Below are positions 1 through 13,100 of a stretch of DNA of 64,000 nt, one piece after another. The stretch comes from Candidatus Raymondbacteria bacterium RIFOXYA2_FULL_49_16 (GTDB lineage Bacteria; Fibrobacterota; OXYB2-FULL-49-7; XYB2-FULL-49-35). The stretch covers positions 1-64,000 of the forward strand of contig MFYT01000096.1 of NCBI GenBank assembly GCA_001789205.1, written 5' to 3'. The translations under genes were made by a program, and so were the position numbers. Within the stretch, counting starts at the first letter, position 1. The number at the start of each line of letters is the position of its first letter. The notes under the pieces were generated by a model. That model worked only from the letters and a program-made list of their open reading frames with translations. It searched no databases and was not told where the DNA came from.

Positions 1-13
1 CCTATGCCCCCAG

Positions 14-40
14 CCCCCTCTCTTGAAAAAAGAGAGGGGG
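14..40. repeat. 11-bp GC-rich inverted repeat beyond the end of the giant gene
   Basis: Positions 14-24 (CCCCCTCTCTT) pair perfectly with 30-40 (AAGAGAGGGGG) around an A-rich loop. It lies 28 bases past the stop codon of the giant minus-strand gene. There is no T-run after it on either strand, so it is either a stabilising mRNA 3' hairpin or a dispersed intergenic palindrome rather than a classical intrinsic terminator. Confidence 0.55.
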
Positions 41-67
41 AGACAGGGGTAGAGTTCCTTTTAATTG

Positions 68-1190
68 CTACCTTTTCTCGTCCGCCCCGATATCCCACAA
101 ACTATCGCTGGGTATTCCCCTGATTTCCCCATCAATATCAATGGTGAACCGGTTGTTGAGCCTGGCACCAGCATCCTTTGCCACGCTCCCGCCCTGGATA
201 TGCAGATCTCTTGTTGCAGCAGCCGTGTCCACAAAACTTATCTGGCTGGCTGTGACGTTGTACTGACAGTGCGGCCCAGGCCCAACCGTGACGAGCGAGC
301 TGTCCTTGCCAATGTTGTTGCTGTCGTTGCTGTTGAAACCAACAGACCCGGACACTTCCTCGTAATCAACGCCATTGCCCCAGGCAATATTGTTCACAAC
401 GTACATACTATTGTACACGTAGTTCCCGTGACTGCACTGGATGCCCTTATTGCACCCGTACACGGTATTGTTTGCCACAAAGTTCCATTGGTTTGTGCTG
501 ATATTTATGCCTGCTGAGGCAAAACCATACACAATGTTATTATACACGCTGTCGCTGGAACCATTATAATAAAGGTGGATGCCATAACCGCTGCCATCGC
601 GGAATATGCACGAGCGTACCACATCACCCCGGCCGGAAACATACAGCCCGTAGGTCCCGCCGGAATTCCTCACCTCAAGACCATCAAGCGTTACCCAGTC
701 CTTGTATATGTTCCAGACACTGCCATTGCAGTTTATTACAACACCAGTGCCCTGGATGCCGGTATGGCGGTTGCCCGGCGCAGCTGCCAGCATGATCGTA
801 TGCAGGCTGTCCGTGACCCAGCCTGATCCGCCTATGTCGTACCGCGCGTATTCGCTCCCGTCCTTGTACATAAGCGCAACCTCGCGCTGGTCAAGGCTCA
901 CAAGGTTACGGCCTGTGCTTATCCACGACTGGATAGTGCTGAATTTTCGCATAATAGAATAATCACTGCCACTATAGCCACTATCAGCAGTTCTGGTCAG
1001 CCTGAGGCTTGTTTCCGTCAGGACAGTATCAATGACATAGCCACCTGCAGCCACTGTATAAAGGCTGTCACCCTTGCCGCGATTGGCTGTTTTCCAGGCT
1101 GTGCCAGTACCGGTTACTGTTTTGCTGCCTGCTGTCAGATGCACGCTGCCTGTGGTATAGTTGCCTGCCGTGCCGATTGAAACATAGTGC
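68..1190 (-). repeat. Beta-helix module D (C-terminal copy) in the giant protein
   Basis: This module runs from the 'VSIGT' motif to the C-terminal 'DIGADE'. It shares long near-identical stretches with module B, such as 'WNFVANNTV', 'GSVGFN.NDSNNI' and 'SLVTVG.GPHC'. It forms the very end of the protein and may include the anchoring region. Confidence 0.8.
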
Positions 1191-4100
1191 GGCGCTGGTC
1201 CGGTCTGTGTCTGCTCAAGGTTATATATGTCTGTGGCAACAGAACTGTTGTTTCCGGCATTGTCCTGTGCAAAGTATTTTATCGCCATGCCATCGGTTAT
1301 GGGAGATATGGGATAATAATCATCATACACGGACGACGCATCTGAAGGCGTTGTGCCATTGGTTGTGTAATAGATATGCAGGATGTCAGACAGTGTGTCT
1401 GATGCAGTGAGCGTTACAGAAGAATCACTGTTAAAATATTCCTCTGAATAATCCCCGCCTGCAGGCGTGGCCCAGGTTGTGGGCGAAGTCAGGTCTATGG
1501 TAAAGCCCATGGAATCATACGATGTGTTCCCTGCATGGTCCCATGCCTCGACATTGACCGCATGCATGCCTTCCGCAGATACCTGATGCCCGCTTTCCAC
1601 GGTATCGCCGTCCACTTGTATCACCAGGAACGGATTGGTGTCGGTCTCGTCAGAAACCGCCACAGAGACCTGTTTTGAAGTATTGTAATAATACCCGTTC
1701 AGCACCCCGCTGATCGCAATGGACGGGGCAAGAGTATCGGCCCAGACATTTTCATCAGCGCCCACATCCCATGCGCCAGCGCGGGTGTTGCCATCTATGT
1801 CGCCAGTAAAAAACGACGACAGGTTTGCCCCGGTATTCCTGGCAATGCTGCTCCTGCGGATATGAAGATCTTCGCTGCCAGCGGCAGTATACAGGAAACC
1901 CATCTGCGCGCTGCTTACATTGCCCGTATTCTTCTGGGCATTGCCAATGGTCAGTATTGAATTGTCTCCGCTGATGTTATTGGTGTCGTTTGCATTGAAC
2001 CCGGCCGCTCCCGTCACTTTCCTGTAATCAACACCATTGCCCCAGCAGATATTATTCACAACACAGGCATTGTTCGTCACTGTATTGCCGCTGTTCAGGA
2101 ATATGCCTTTGCCGCAGCCGTACACGGTGTTATTCGCCAGGAAGTTGCTCCCATATGAGCTTACTTCAATGCCAATGGAATCAATATCAAAGAAGATATT
2201 ATTGTAAACGCTGTCCCGCGCAGCATCATAGTACACGTGGAGGCCAGTGCCTGCGCTGTTGCGGAAAAAACAGTTCCTTACCACGTTGCAGTTGCCTGCC
2301 AGATACATGCCATAACCGCCTGAATTGCGTATTTCAAGATTCTCAATGATTGTATTGCCTTTGTACAGGTTCCATACGCTTGCCATGCAGTTGATGGCCG
2401 CGCCTGTCCCGGCCCTGCCCTGGTGACGGTTGCGCGCGTTTGAGGTCATGATGATCCGGTGCGTGCTGTCTGTCTGCCAGTTGCCATCAATATGCGATTG
2501 GCTGGTCACTGTAAACTCGACGCTGTCTTTGTAGAGCACGGCCGCCTCGTTCTGGTTTGCGGCAATCAGGTTTCGGCCCTGCAACGCCCATGTTTGCAGC
2601 GTGGCGTATTTCCTCTTTATCACATATGAAGCGCCGGAACATGATACTCGGGCGTTTGTGAAAAGCGCAAGCGCGGTGTCGTTCCGCACAGAATCTATGG
2701 TATAACCTGTGCCATTGACTATGATGCTGTCTCCCCTGTCCCTGTTGCCAGCCGCCCACGCTGTTCCCGCGCCTGTGACTGTCCTGCTGCCTGCCACCAG
2801 CTGCAGGCTTCCAGTTGAATAATCAGCCTTATCGCCCACGGAAACATATCGTGTCTGCGGGACTGTGTATATTTCCCTGTGCGCTGCGCTGGCCACGCTG
2901 CCGGTCTTGAGACTGGCAATGCTTATGCTGTCTGTGTAAAGGCCTATGCGCAGGGAATCATTCTGGCCCAGTGACAGGAAATCAGCGCGGAGTATGTAAT
3001 TGGCTGGAGATGAAACATTAAAGCTTGTTGAAAACGCAATGCGGCCTGTTGACCCGTTAATGGTTGCCGTGCCTGCGCCGCCTATCGCTGTCTCATTGCT
3101 ATCGACCACTCCGTCGTTGTCCGCATCCGCGATTAGTTCCATGCCATTGATGATATCTTGCGATATATTAAGGACATTCCATAGCCTGAAGGCCATGCGC
3201 GTTACAACCGCTGTACCCAATGAGGGGGTCAGCCTAAAACGGAATATGGCTGCATGGGTCTCCCCTCCGTGTTCCAGGAAAGCGTCTGTTGCCTGGTCCA
3301 CTGTGTGGCTGGCAAGGGTGAGGACCGGGGCTGTATACGGAGACTCAACAGCGCCAGCATCTGGCCCATTGCCCTGATTCCTGGAATTTCCCCAGATATC
3401 GGTTGATAGCGCGTAGGTTGCGTTTGCCCAGTCAACAGCAAGGTCGTTCTGTGAGGGCCGAAGGAAATTTGAATCAGAAATACCCGTGCTTAAGAAAGCA
3501 GTGGCAGAGGAATCGCACATACCTTGAACAAAAAATGTCCCATTCTTGCCCTGGAATGCGCATGTTGCTGGAGAAGATTCGTAAATAGTGTTATAAACAG
3601 CATATGGCCCTGCAGCATATGGCGAGGTGCCGTAAAACAACGTGTCGTTCCCGCTCGATATCACGTTGTTCGCAGCCACAAGGTGCGCCATAACGCCAGT
3701 GCCCCCATCATTCATAATATTCAGGAACTTTCCATCACAGTCGTACGCAGTATTATTCACGATAAAATAAGCTGAATCGCGCTGGCCCGAGTTGCAACAG
3801 CCGTTTTCCCTGATGGTAATGGGGTTTTTGCCCTTGTAGAAAATATTGTTCCTGATATACACATCTTTTGAGCTGCCTTCGCCAGTGCTGTAAATTCTGA
3901 TTTCGTGTATGCTGGTGCCAGCGGTAATGCCGGAATTGTCGAAAACATTCCTCTCGATTATCATGCCTTCTATGTGGTTGGAGCTGGTCGCTGGTCTGTA
4001 GGACTCGATGCACATATTCGAATGTATTCCCCCATTGCCGGTCATGGCAAACTTAAGGCCCTGGACGGTCGTAAAGCTGCTGGTGCGGAATATATATGTG

Positions 4101-7100
4101 TTGGAGCCAGTGCCAGTTGCCGCCCTCTTAAGGACAGGCATGTCCGTGGCCTTTTTGGCAAAGTCCTGCGGCCTAATGGTAAGGCGCGCATTGGACGATG
4201 TTCTTACATCAGCAAGGTTTATACCGCTATTACTCTCGATCGTATATGTGCCCCTGCCAATTTTAACTGTAAGGTCGCTGGTAAGGGAGGCTGTCCTGCT
4301 TATGCGGCTAAAAGCAGTATCAATGGTCTTGAACGGGTGCAGTGAGTCATTGCACTCGTTGCATGTATTGTCATTGCCGCACACAGAATCGACCCAGATG
4401 GTTCCTGAAACAAATGCGGCATTGATGCAGCCAAGGTATTCAGCGCTTACCACTGCGCTTGCATTGCCCGCATAGTCATAGGCAATGGCCTTCAAGAGCG
4501 TTCCTGCCGCAATATGGGTAAGCGGGCCTGAATAAAGCGTCGAATTGTTGTCCGGGATTGCGCCATTCAAAGTATAATGAATATACGGCTCTTCGGACAG
4601 GTTATCTGACGCAGACAGGGTAATGGAAGAATCGCTGTTAAAGAAGGCTGCTGAATGATAGCCGCCAAGGGGCGATACCGAGACCACCGGAGGGGTGAAA
4701 TCAAGTGTGAAATGCACTGTGTCTGCTGATTTATTATTTGCCCAATCAGTTGCAAAGACAATAAGGGTGTTAAAACCTTCGTCGCTGGCCAAATGGCCGG
4801 TCTGGATTGCCTGGCCGTTGAGGGTTGCAGTATAGACAGGTTCCGGGTCCTGGTCGTCTGTTACCGTAATGGTTATTGTCCGGGCATTGTTGTACATGCC
4901 GTTTTCAGATACGCCTGACACGGTAATGACCGGGGCTATTACATCAACTGTGGTGTTTTCATCCGCGCCTATGTCCCACAATCCTGTTGTCCGGACAATG
5001 TTGTCAATGTCCCTGGTGAAACATGCGCCAAGGTCTGCGCCGACATTCCTGGCAGCACTGTTAATGCGAATGTGCAGGTCCCGTGCGGCAGCGGAAGCAT
5101 CAACGAACTTTATTTGCGCAAGGGTGATATTGTTCAGGCAGTGCGGCCCAGCGCCAACCGTGACAAGCGAATTATCGCCTGCAATGTTGTTGCTGTCATT
5201 GGCATTAAACCCAACAGACCCAGGCACTTCGCTGTAGTCCGCATTGTTTCCAACGCTGATGTTGTTCACTGCGTACATATGGTTGTACGAGCTGTTCCCA
5301 TGGCTGCACCGGATGCCTTCATGGCACCCGTTTACAGTATTGTTCGCAACAAAATTCCATTCAGTCGTGGCAATATCTATTCCTGCTGAATCAAAGCCAT
5401 AGATGATGTTGTTATACACGCTGTCGCTGCTGCCCGCATAGTACACATGCAGGCCATGCCCAGTGCCGCCATGAAACAGGCACGAGCGGACCACATTCTC
5501 GCGGCCGCCAATATACATGCCATATGGGCTGCCCAGGTTCCTTACTTCAAGGTCTGCAAATGAAACATTGCTGGCATATATGGTCCAGACATGGGAATCA
5601 GCATCCAGTACAACACCTGTCCCTGCCACGCCATTGTGCCTGTTGCCAGGAGCGGCAGTTATTATGATTCTATGCGCGACACTGGTCTTCCAGCCGTCCA
5701 CCAGCGCGGTTTTGTAGCTGGCCGTGTCATTGTACATGACCGCGACCTCACACTCGTCAGCCATGATAAGATCCCTGTCCTGGGCTTCCCATGCTGCAAA
5801 GGTGCGGAACTTGCGCTTTATGCTGTAGCTGCCTGTAAATGAAGCTGAGGCTGCCTGCGTGAGTACAAGGCGCGTGTTGGACGTTGCAGAATCAATCGTG
5901 TAGCCGATACTGTTTATTATTACGCTGTCGCCCTGGCCCCTGCTGCTGTCCAGCCATGCAGTGCCAGTGCCTGTGACTATCCTGCTGCCAGCTGCCACCT
6001 GCACACTCCCAGCTGAATAATCAGCTTTTGTGCCAATGGAAACATACCGTACCGGGACACTATGCGCAGGCGGTGCAGGAGGTATGTACCCGCCTGCTTC
6101 ATCAGCGCCAATGTCGTACGGGCTTGTGCGCGTATTGCCGTCAATGTCTGTCTGTATGATTGCGCTGCCTGAATCCCTGGCTGCGCTTGTCTCATTGATG
6201 TGCAGGTCATACTGTCCGGGTGTGGTGTTTACAAAGGCTATCCGCGACAGGGAAACATTCAGCTTGTTGTTATTGGCAGGGACTGAATTGTCGCCTGAAA
6301 TATTGTCCGTGAACGTATGCGTCCCGGTCCAGACATAATCACCGCTTATATTAGCTGCGGCAATGTTATTCAGTATGGAGCTGCCATTGCCGTAAGCCTC
6401 AATGCCTTTGCCGCAATTGAAGACTGTATTATTGGCAATGAACATGGACCCTGGACCAGCGTATATGCCGGTCATGCCAAGGTTGTAGACAATATTGTTG
6501 TACACGCTGTCGCATGTATTGTCGTACTGAAGAGATATACCCTTGCCCGAACCATCATGGACAACGCAGTTCTTCACTGTCGAATGGTCGCCAGCAATGA
6601 ACAGCCCGTATTCGCTGTTTATATTCTTTATCTCTATGCCGTCTATGGTCATATAATGCGAATAGGTGCTTATGCCATACCCGCGGCAGTCCAGCGTTGC
6701 GCCACGGCCGGCCGTGCCATAGGTCCGGTTATTGCCGATCGCGGTCACGGTAAGAGTATGCGAAGCGTCCGTGGTCCACCAGTTGTTCCAGTCGCCTATG
6801 CTGGAACCAACAAGGGGTACATTGTCGTTGTAGAGAACTGCAACTTCTGATTCGTATGTTGATACCAGATTTCTATTCTGATTTGCCCATGGTGCAAATT
6901 CCGCGAATTTCCTTTTTATCGCATAATTCGATCCTTCATATGTTTCATTCGACGATTGTGTGAGCAACAAAGCCGTATCCGAAAGCACCGATTTAATTGT
7001 AAACCCATGATTATTTATGATAATACTGTCGCCCTGTCCCCTGTTCGCGCTTAACCAGGATGTATTTATTCCCGTCGCATGATCAGATCCTTTGGCTATA

Positions 7101-10100
7101 TGAATGGTTCCTGAGGAATAATCATACGCGCTGCCAATCGAAACAAAATGAATCCGGCTAAATGTTCTGTAAATTGTTCCTGTTTTTAGTATGACCTGAC
7201 CGAAACAGTTTGTTATCCGTACCGATACCGAAATAGAATCACCCTTTGCGCCTATCAGTTCCGGACTTTCATTTTGCGTGAGCTCCAATATCTTCTCTCC
7301 AGGATATATATCGTCAATAGTCCAGTTTTTAAGAACCCCTGTAAAATCGCTTATTGAAAATTCAACGGACTTGATAAATATCGAGGAATTTATCGCCATC
7401 TCAATCATGTTGCTGTCTTCATTGTATCCGACATTCAGATTTGCACTATAGGGCGTCCAATCCGGAATATACGTTTCCGTATGAATGGAAGTTTCCACGC
7501 TCCACGGGTCTACAGCAAAGAACTTTAATGTTGTATAATCGCTGAATTCCAGATATCCTTCCATAAATTTCGCCGAAGAGTCTGTGGGAAGGCTGCCGTC
7601 GGTGGTGTAATAAATGACAGCGTCCGGACTATTTGATTTAAGAGAAACCTGTACGGGAGTGGAAAAAACCCGGGACACGGGATCTGCATAGGAATTCAGG
7701 TTCTCGTGAACATCGTAATAATGCTCAACTGTTTCACTGTGGCGGCCCATATTATCAATAGCCCAGGCCTGGAAAATCCCCGATTCGCCAACATACAATG
7801 TTCTGGATGCCATTGTGCCATACGCCGAATCCACTGGTTTCGAACCGATTTGCCAATAGATCCACGCATTTTCGCTGCATTGCATTTCCACCGGTATTGA
7901 ATCCACTCCATGGTGATAGAGGGGTAATAAAGATATGGCCGGGGTGGATGTGTCCTTTGTAATGGTAAGTGAATAGGCGTTTCTGGTATTTAAAGAAATA
8001 TGGGACAATAAAATCCGGTTTTCACCTTCATTCAATTGCACATTGTGCACCCAATTATAAAAAGGAGCCTCGCCAGAAGGGTCTATTGTTTCAAGTTCAC
8101 CTTCATTTACAGTGACATAGATGGGCGAAATGCTGTTGGTCAGAGGACGCATACCAGGATCAAAGATCCTGCCTTTTAAAGCATATGATTCATTCGCCGT
8201 AACAATGTGATCATTATTCTCATATACTGCAAGCATCGAGTAGTCGTCAGGGACTGCGCTGCCGCCCGCAAAACCATAAAAATGTGAGAACACAAATTCT
8301 TCTTCCAGCGCAGGACTATGCGGAATAATGACCGGACCGACGTTGACGGAATATGCTGCAATATCAAGATGGCCCGGAACCGGAGTCCAAACATCGCCGT
8401 TTAACGAATATGAGGCCCAGACAGTATCATTTGACCGGACTATCTGCATCCAGATGCCTGCCGCCCCATTGGCGGTAACTGGTTGAATAGTTGTCAGTCC
8501 GTTATCATACGGGCGTTTGTACCATCCAATTCTGCCTGCGGAATCAATGAGAAGCGCGCCCAGTTTCCTTGTGCTGTCCGAAAGGCCCTGAATGGTGCTG
8601 CGAACACTGATTCCCGCATGAAATGACGCCTCGGGCAAGGAATCCATTCTGAATATCACTCTAAAATCACCCGGCAGGAATTGGGTGAAACTTATCCCTT
8701 CTTTTTCCGGATGACCGCTGGAATATCCGGAGGCCCTGATCTTCAGGCGTCCATTTTCCCAATAATAGGAAGAAAGGGTTGTATTGGTAAGCCTTGTTGT
8801 ATCGAAAGATACCTCACCGGTTATATCATACACTTTCGTGTTTACATTTTCCCGGCCCCATGCATCAACGGCAAAAAACTTCAGGGTTGTATATTTATTT
8901 ATATAAATAGACTCGGTAAATACAGGCGACTCCAGGCCGGGTTCGGCGCCATTTAACGAATAATGAACAACAGCGCTTGAACGGTTTGGCGCAAGGGTTA
9001 TATTGAGAGGCTGCGCATATGTCCCGCTGGCATAATTGGCCGAACTTACCGGTGGGCTAATAATTGTATAACTCTGACTCTGCGCTGCGGACTGGTTCGT
9101 TGCCCTGTCAATGGCATAGTATTGAACCTGAGCGTTTCCGGATAGAGTCAATATCGTATCGCCCTGCGCAACTTCCCGGTATTCTTCCCCATTCACGGAA
9201 ATATAAAGAACAGCGCTTTCATTGCAATACGCGTGGACGTTCAGGGGCGAAGAGAAGGGGCCTTTGTCTGCAGAAGGATTTACAATGACGGCCGGAGAAG
9301 AATTATCATATACAACATTGGCCCTTGCCGTAAGGGCCAAATCGGGCTGCTCAATGAAAATCTGATTGTTCCCCGAATAATTCAGACGAACGTATTTGCT
9401 GAACGTATTGTCGTTTCCTACTGATACATAACCGCCGTTTGCAAGCACATAGAAGATATTTGCATTGCTCAAAACGCCTCTTACCTGCACAGAGTCAATG
9501 TTCGTCCAGAGGGTATCTGCCGGTTGGGTTATGCTTAAGACAGGATGGGGATTATCAATATCCATACCGACGCTGTCAAAATCCGCCTGAGCGGTAACAG
9601 CCGTGTCTTCAGAGACAACGGAGAGGCCGCTGTAAACAATGCCCGGCATATTGACTGCGGTTATCAAATTCCAGTCCCTGCTGTTTTTTGAACTATAAAA
9701 ATAGACGGTGTCCTTCTGCCTCGCACTTTTCAGCCAGTTATCGGCACCGACATGCAGAATTTGAGTGTCCAGCAGGCCGCCAGGGGCCTCTCGTTTTACA
9801 ATTTTAATTGTTGTGTCATTTAATACCGATACCAGGCATCCGATGGTTGAGGAGTATGTTGACTTGAATACGGCAAGCCCCTGCTTTCCCCCGGCGACCG
9901 ACATGGGTTTTGCGACAAAAACAAAAGACGATTCCGCGGCAATGACGGCCGCTCCGAAATGGAATCCATCCCCGGAAATAGGCGCTGTTACCGAGTTTAA
10001 ACGGTACTGCCTGCTTCCGGTCCATTCGCCCGAAGTGCTTTCGGCGGTCCCAACCGATAAAACGGAAAGCGTTCCGGCTTTGACGATTTGATACAGCCCG

Positions 10101-13100
10101 CTGAATGTTTCGGTTTCTCCGGATTTGGTTTTATAAGAAGCATATGCTTCAAGACGATCAGAATACCGTAATTTGACGGGGGCGCCATATATGCTCCACC
10201 AGGCTTCTTTTCCGGTTTTAAAGTATATCTGGGCATCATATGCACCTATATTATTGCATGTTAATGAAACTTCGGCTGAATCATAAAAAACACCCGGATT
10301 GGGTGAAACGAACATTTTAAACTCCGGCGCGATTTGGAAAGTGCCGCTTATTTGATTTGAAGGGTTACCCGCATAATCATACCCGACAGCGGTTATCGTA
10401 TAACTGGTGGGATAATATTTGTGATATTCCTCCACCGTGTCCGGTTTCAGTGTCAAGGCCACAGGGGATGTTAATGGTATGTACGGTTGATTCGTACCGC
10501 TATAATATATATTGCCCGGTTCGTTCAGGCATATTGTCAGATCGAGACTCTTCTCGTACAATCCAGGTGGAGCCGAAAATGATACTTGGGGAGCAGTGCT
10601 GTCGCAGGTAAACCATGTCAGGCCTTTCTGGCCCGTCAGCGGATCTTCAACAAGGACTTTGAAAAAATTCTCCGTGTGGGAAAAATCGATGTTCTTCTGG
10701 AATTGCGAAGAAAAAAGCGGGAGTTTCCCGTACGTGACGCCGTTTAAATAGACAATAACGCTGTCGCCTGAAACGGTCTGGCGGGATATGCCGCCTTCAA
10801 AATGCACGTAATATGATTGAAAATACATCCCGCTTACTGGCGAAGTAATTGAGATTACCGGAGAGCCGTCGGGCAATGCTCCGCCATTGAAACCCTTGAA
10901 CCCGGTCACTCTCATCCGCGCGGAATTCTCCGCTGTAAAAGCAGGGCCGATCAATACGCTGTCCTGGCCGATTTCCGCGCTTCCAACAGACGTCCAGTTA
11001 ACGCCGTCGGATGAAAAAAGGGCTGTTAAAATTGCGCCGATTTTTACCATGCGCAGTTTTGCGGAATGACCGTAAAAAATATCCGGGATCGCCGTCTCCA
11101 CGGCAAGCGAATCCGATTCCGCGCGGGCCATCAGATTTGTGCCGTCATTGTGACGAAAGGAAAACCATACCATTGAAGAACCGGCCCCTGTCCCGGACCT
11201 TGCCATAATACCGGCTTCTTTCCATGGCGAAATATCATCGGGCTCAAGCACTTTGAAACTTACATCAAAGTCTCCCCCTAATTTCTGATAGGCAAACATG
11301 CAGTTATCGGAATTTGATCCCACGGCCTCCCCGATGCCCGTAAGAGACATTGTATCCCGTTGCCATTCATACGCCGTTATTTCACCCGAGCCGACTGACA
11401 GCGTATCAAGGTCAAGAGAAACACCAATTCCATACGCAAATTCAAAAATGGCAGAGGTATCAAAAGCGTCAGCCCCGATAGCCTTGATGGTCATATCATG
11501 ACTGACGATAAGCGTGTCAGTATAAATTGAGGAACCTGTATCGGGCGTCGTGCCATCAATCGTATAATAGATATTTGCGTGCGTCCTGCCCCTGGTTGGA
11601 ACGCTGAGCGCAACATGTTGAGGCTCCGGATACGTTCCCGGACCAGGACTGGCCTCAATAACAAGCCCTTCAAGAATATCGTAGCTCTCGGTTATGGTAT
11701 CCGAAACATTCTGCGCAAGATCAACCGCATAAAATGACATCGTGGTAGCGCCATCAATATATACGGGATTTTCATAGAGTGAATATGATGGATCACCGGT
11801 AAATTTATAGTAAATATTCGCCGGTTCACTGCTGGAAAGCGTATCAAAAAACGGCGCTGTCGCCGTTCCCATTATGCGTCCGCCGGAAGCGTACACAATG
11901 GGTCGCTTCGTATCGAGAATGGCCGTATATGCCTGCAAACCTCTTCCTTCCAGCGACGAAACAGTAATGCTGTTTTCACCTTGCTTCAGAGCTACCGTTG
12001 CCTGAAACGAACCCCCTGTTACCGGCACTGCGTTGTTATTTATCAAAATAAAGTTCGAAACGCCTGATGTGAGCGTACCCTGAACAAGATAGGGCGACTT
12101 ATTCGTATATACTTCCGAAGCCTCTGGATAGGCCAGCGTATAGGAAAATACCGAGGGGTTTTCTATTGTGAAATCAACGTTTTTCACGTCTTCGGCAACA
12201 CCATTATAAAAAGCCCTGAATTTGAGCGTGGACGGGCAGTCAATGATAAAAGGAGCCGTATACAAGGGAGATGACGATGTAATATTTGATCCGTTTAATG
12301 AGAAATGTATGTCCGCAGACGGCTCAGAACATGTGAGCGTGCATGAAACAGCGCTTGAAAAAACGCCCCCGTTCGGCGCTGCAATGGTAACAGGAACCGG
12401 GACAATTTTATACTCCGCCTTTGCCACTGGACTTATTCTTCCGAGTATATCTTTTGACCATGCCTGGACAACCGAGGGGCTGTCGGGAGTAAGAGTGACC
12501 GGCGAAGTATACTGTACCGGCATATGATCACCGATCTGGATAAATGCCGTATCACCGGAATGATTCACGGACACTGCAATGCTGTTTGGATAAAGGCCCG
12601 AAGATGGGGCGATTGACGCCATGGGCCCTGCCCCGACAAGGAATTCAGACGTGGTAAGGGAACACGGCGGACCTGAGGGATTGGTCCTTTGTATCAGAAA
12701 ACCTCCCGTTGAAGCGCCGTAGGGGACCCTGGCTTCAACGAAGTTATCGATTACCCATTCCACCGGGCAGGACAGGCCGTTCAGGCTGACATTCCAGCCG
12801 GCAGGGTCGTCGGTTCCGGCGTTATCGCTTAATGTAAATGATACAACGGCCCCGGTATCGCCCCAGGCCGGTCTCATGGATACAAAGCCCGGGCATGTTG
12901 ATGGTGACATTACTCTTATGATATTGACCAGGGTGTCTGAATTGCCGTTGCTGCTGGAAATATAGGCACTATAGGTGCCTGCTGGAATTCCTGAAATCGG
13001 CGCGGTAAACCCAGTTTCTGAATATTTCGTGACGCTGTCAAAGGGGATTGAAAAATTCTGGCCAGGGCCGGTAATGACCAGGTATTGATTGTCCCCGTTC

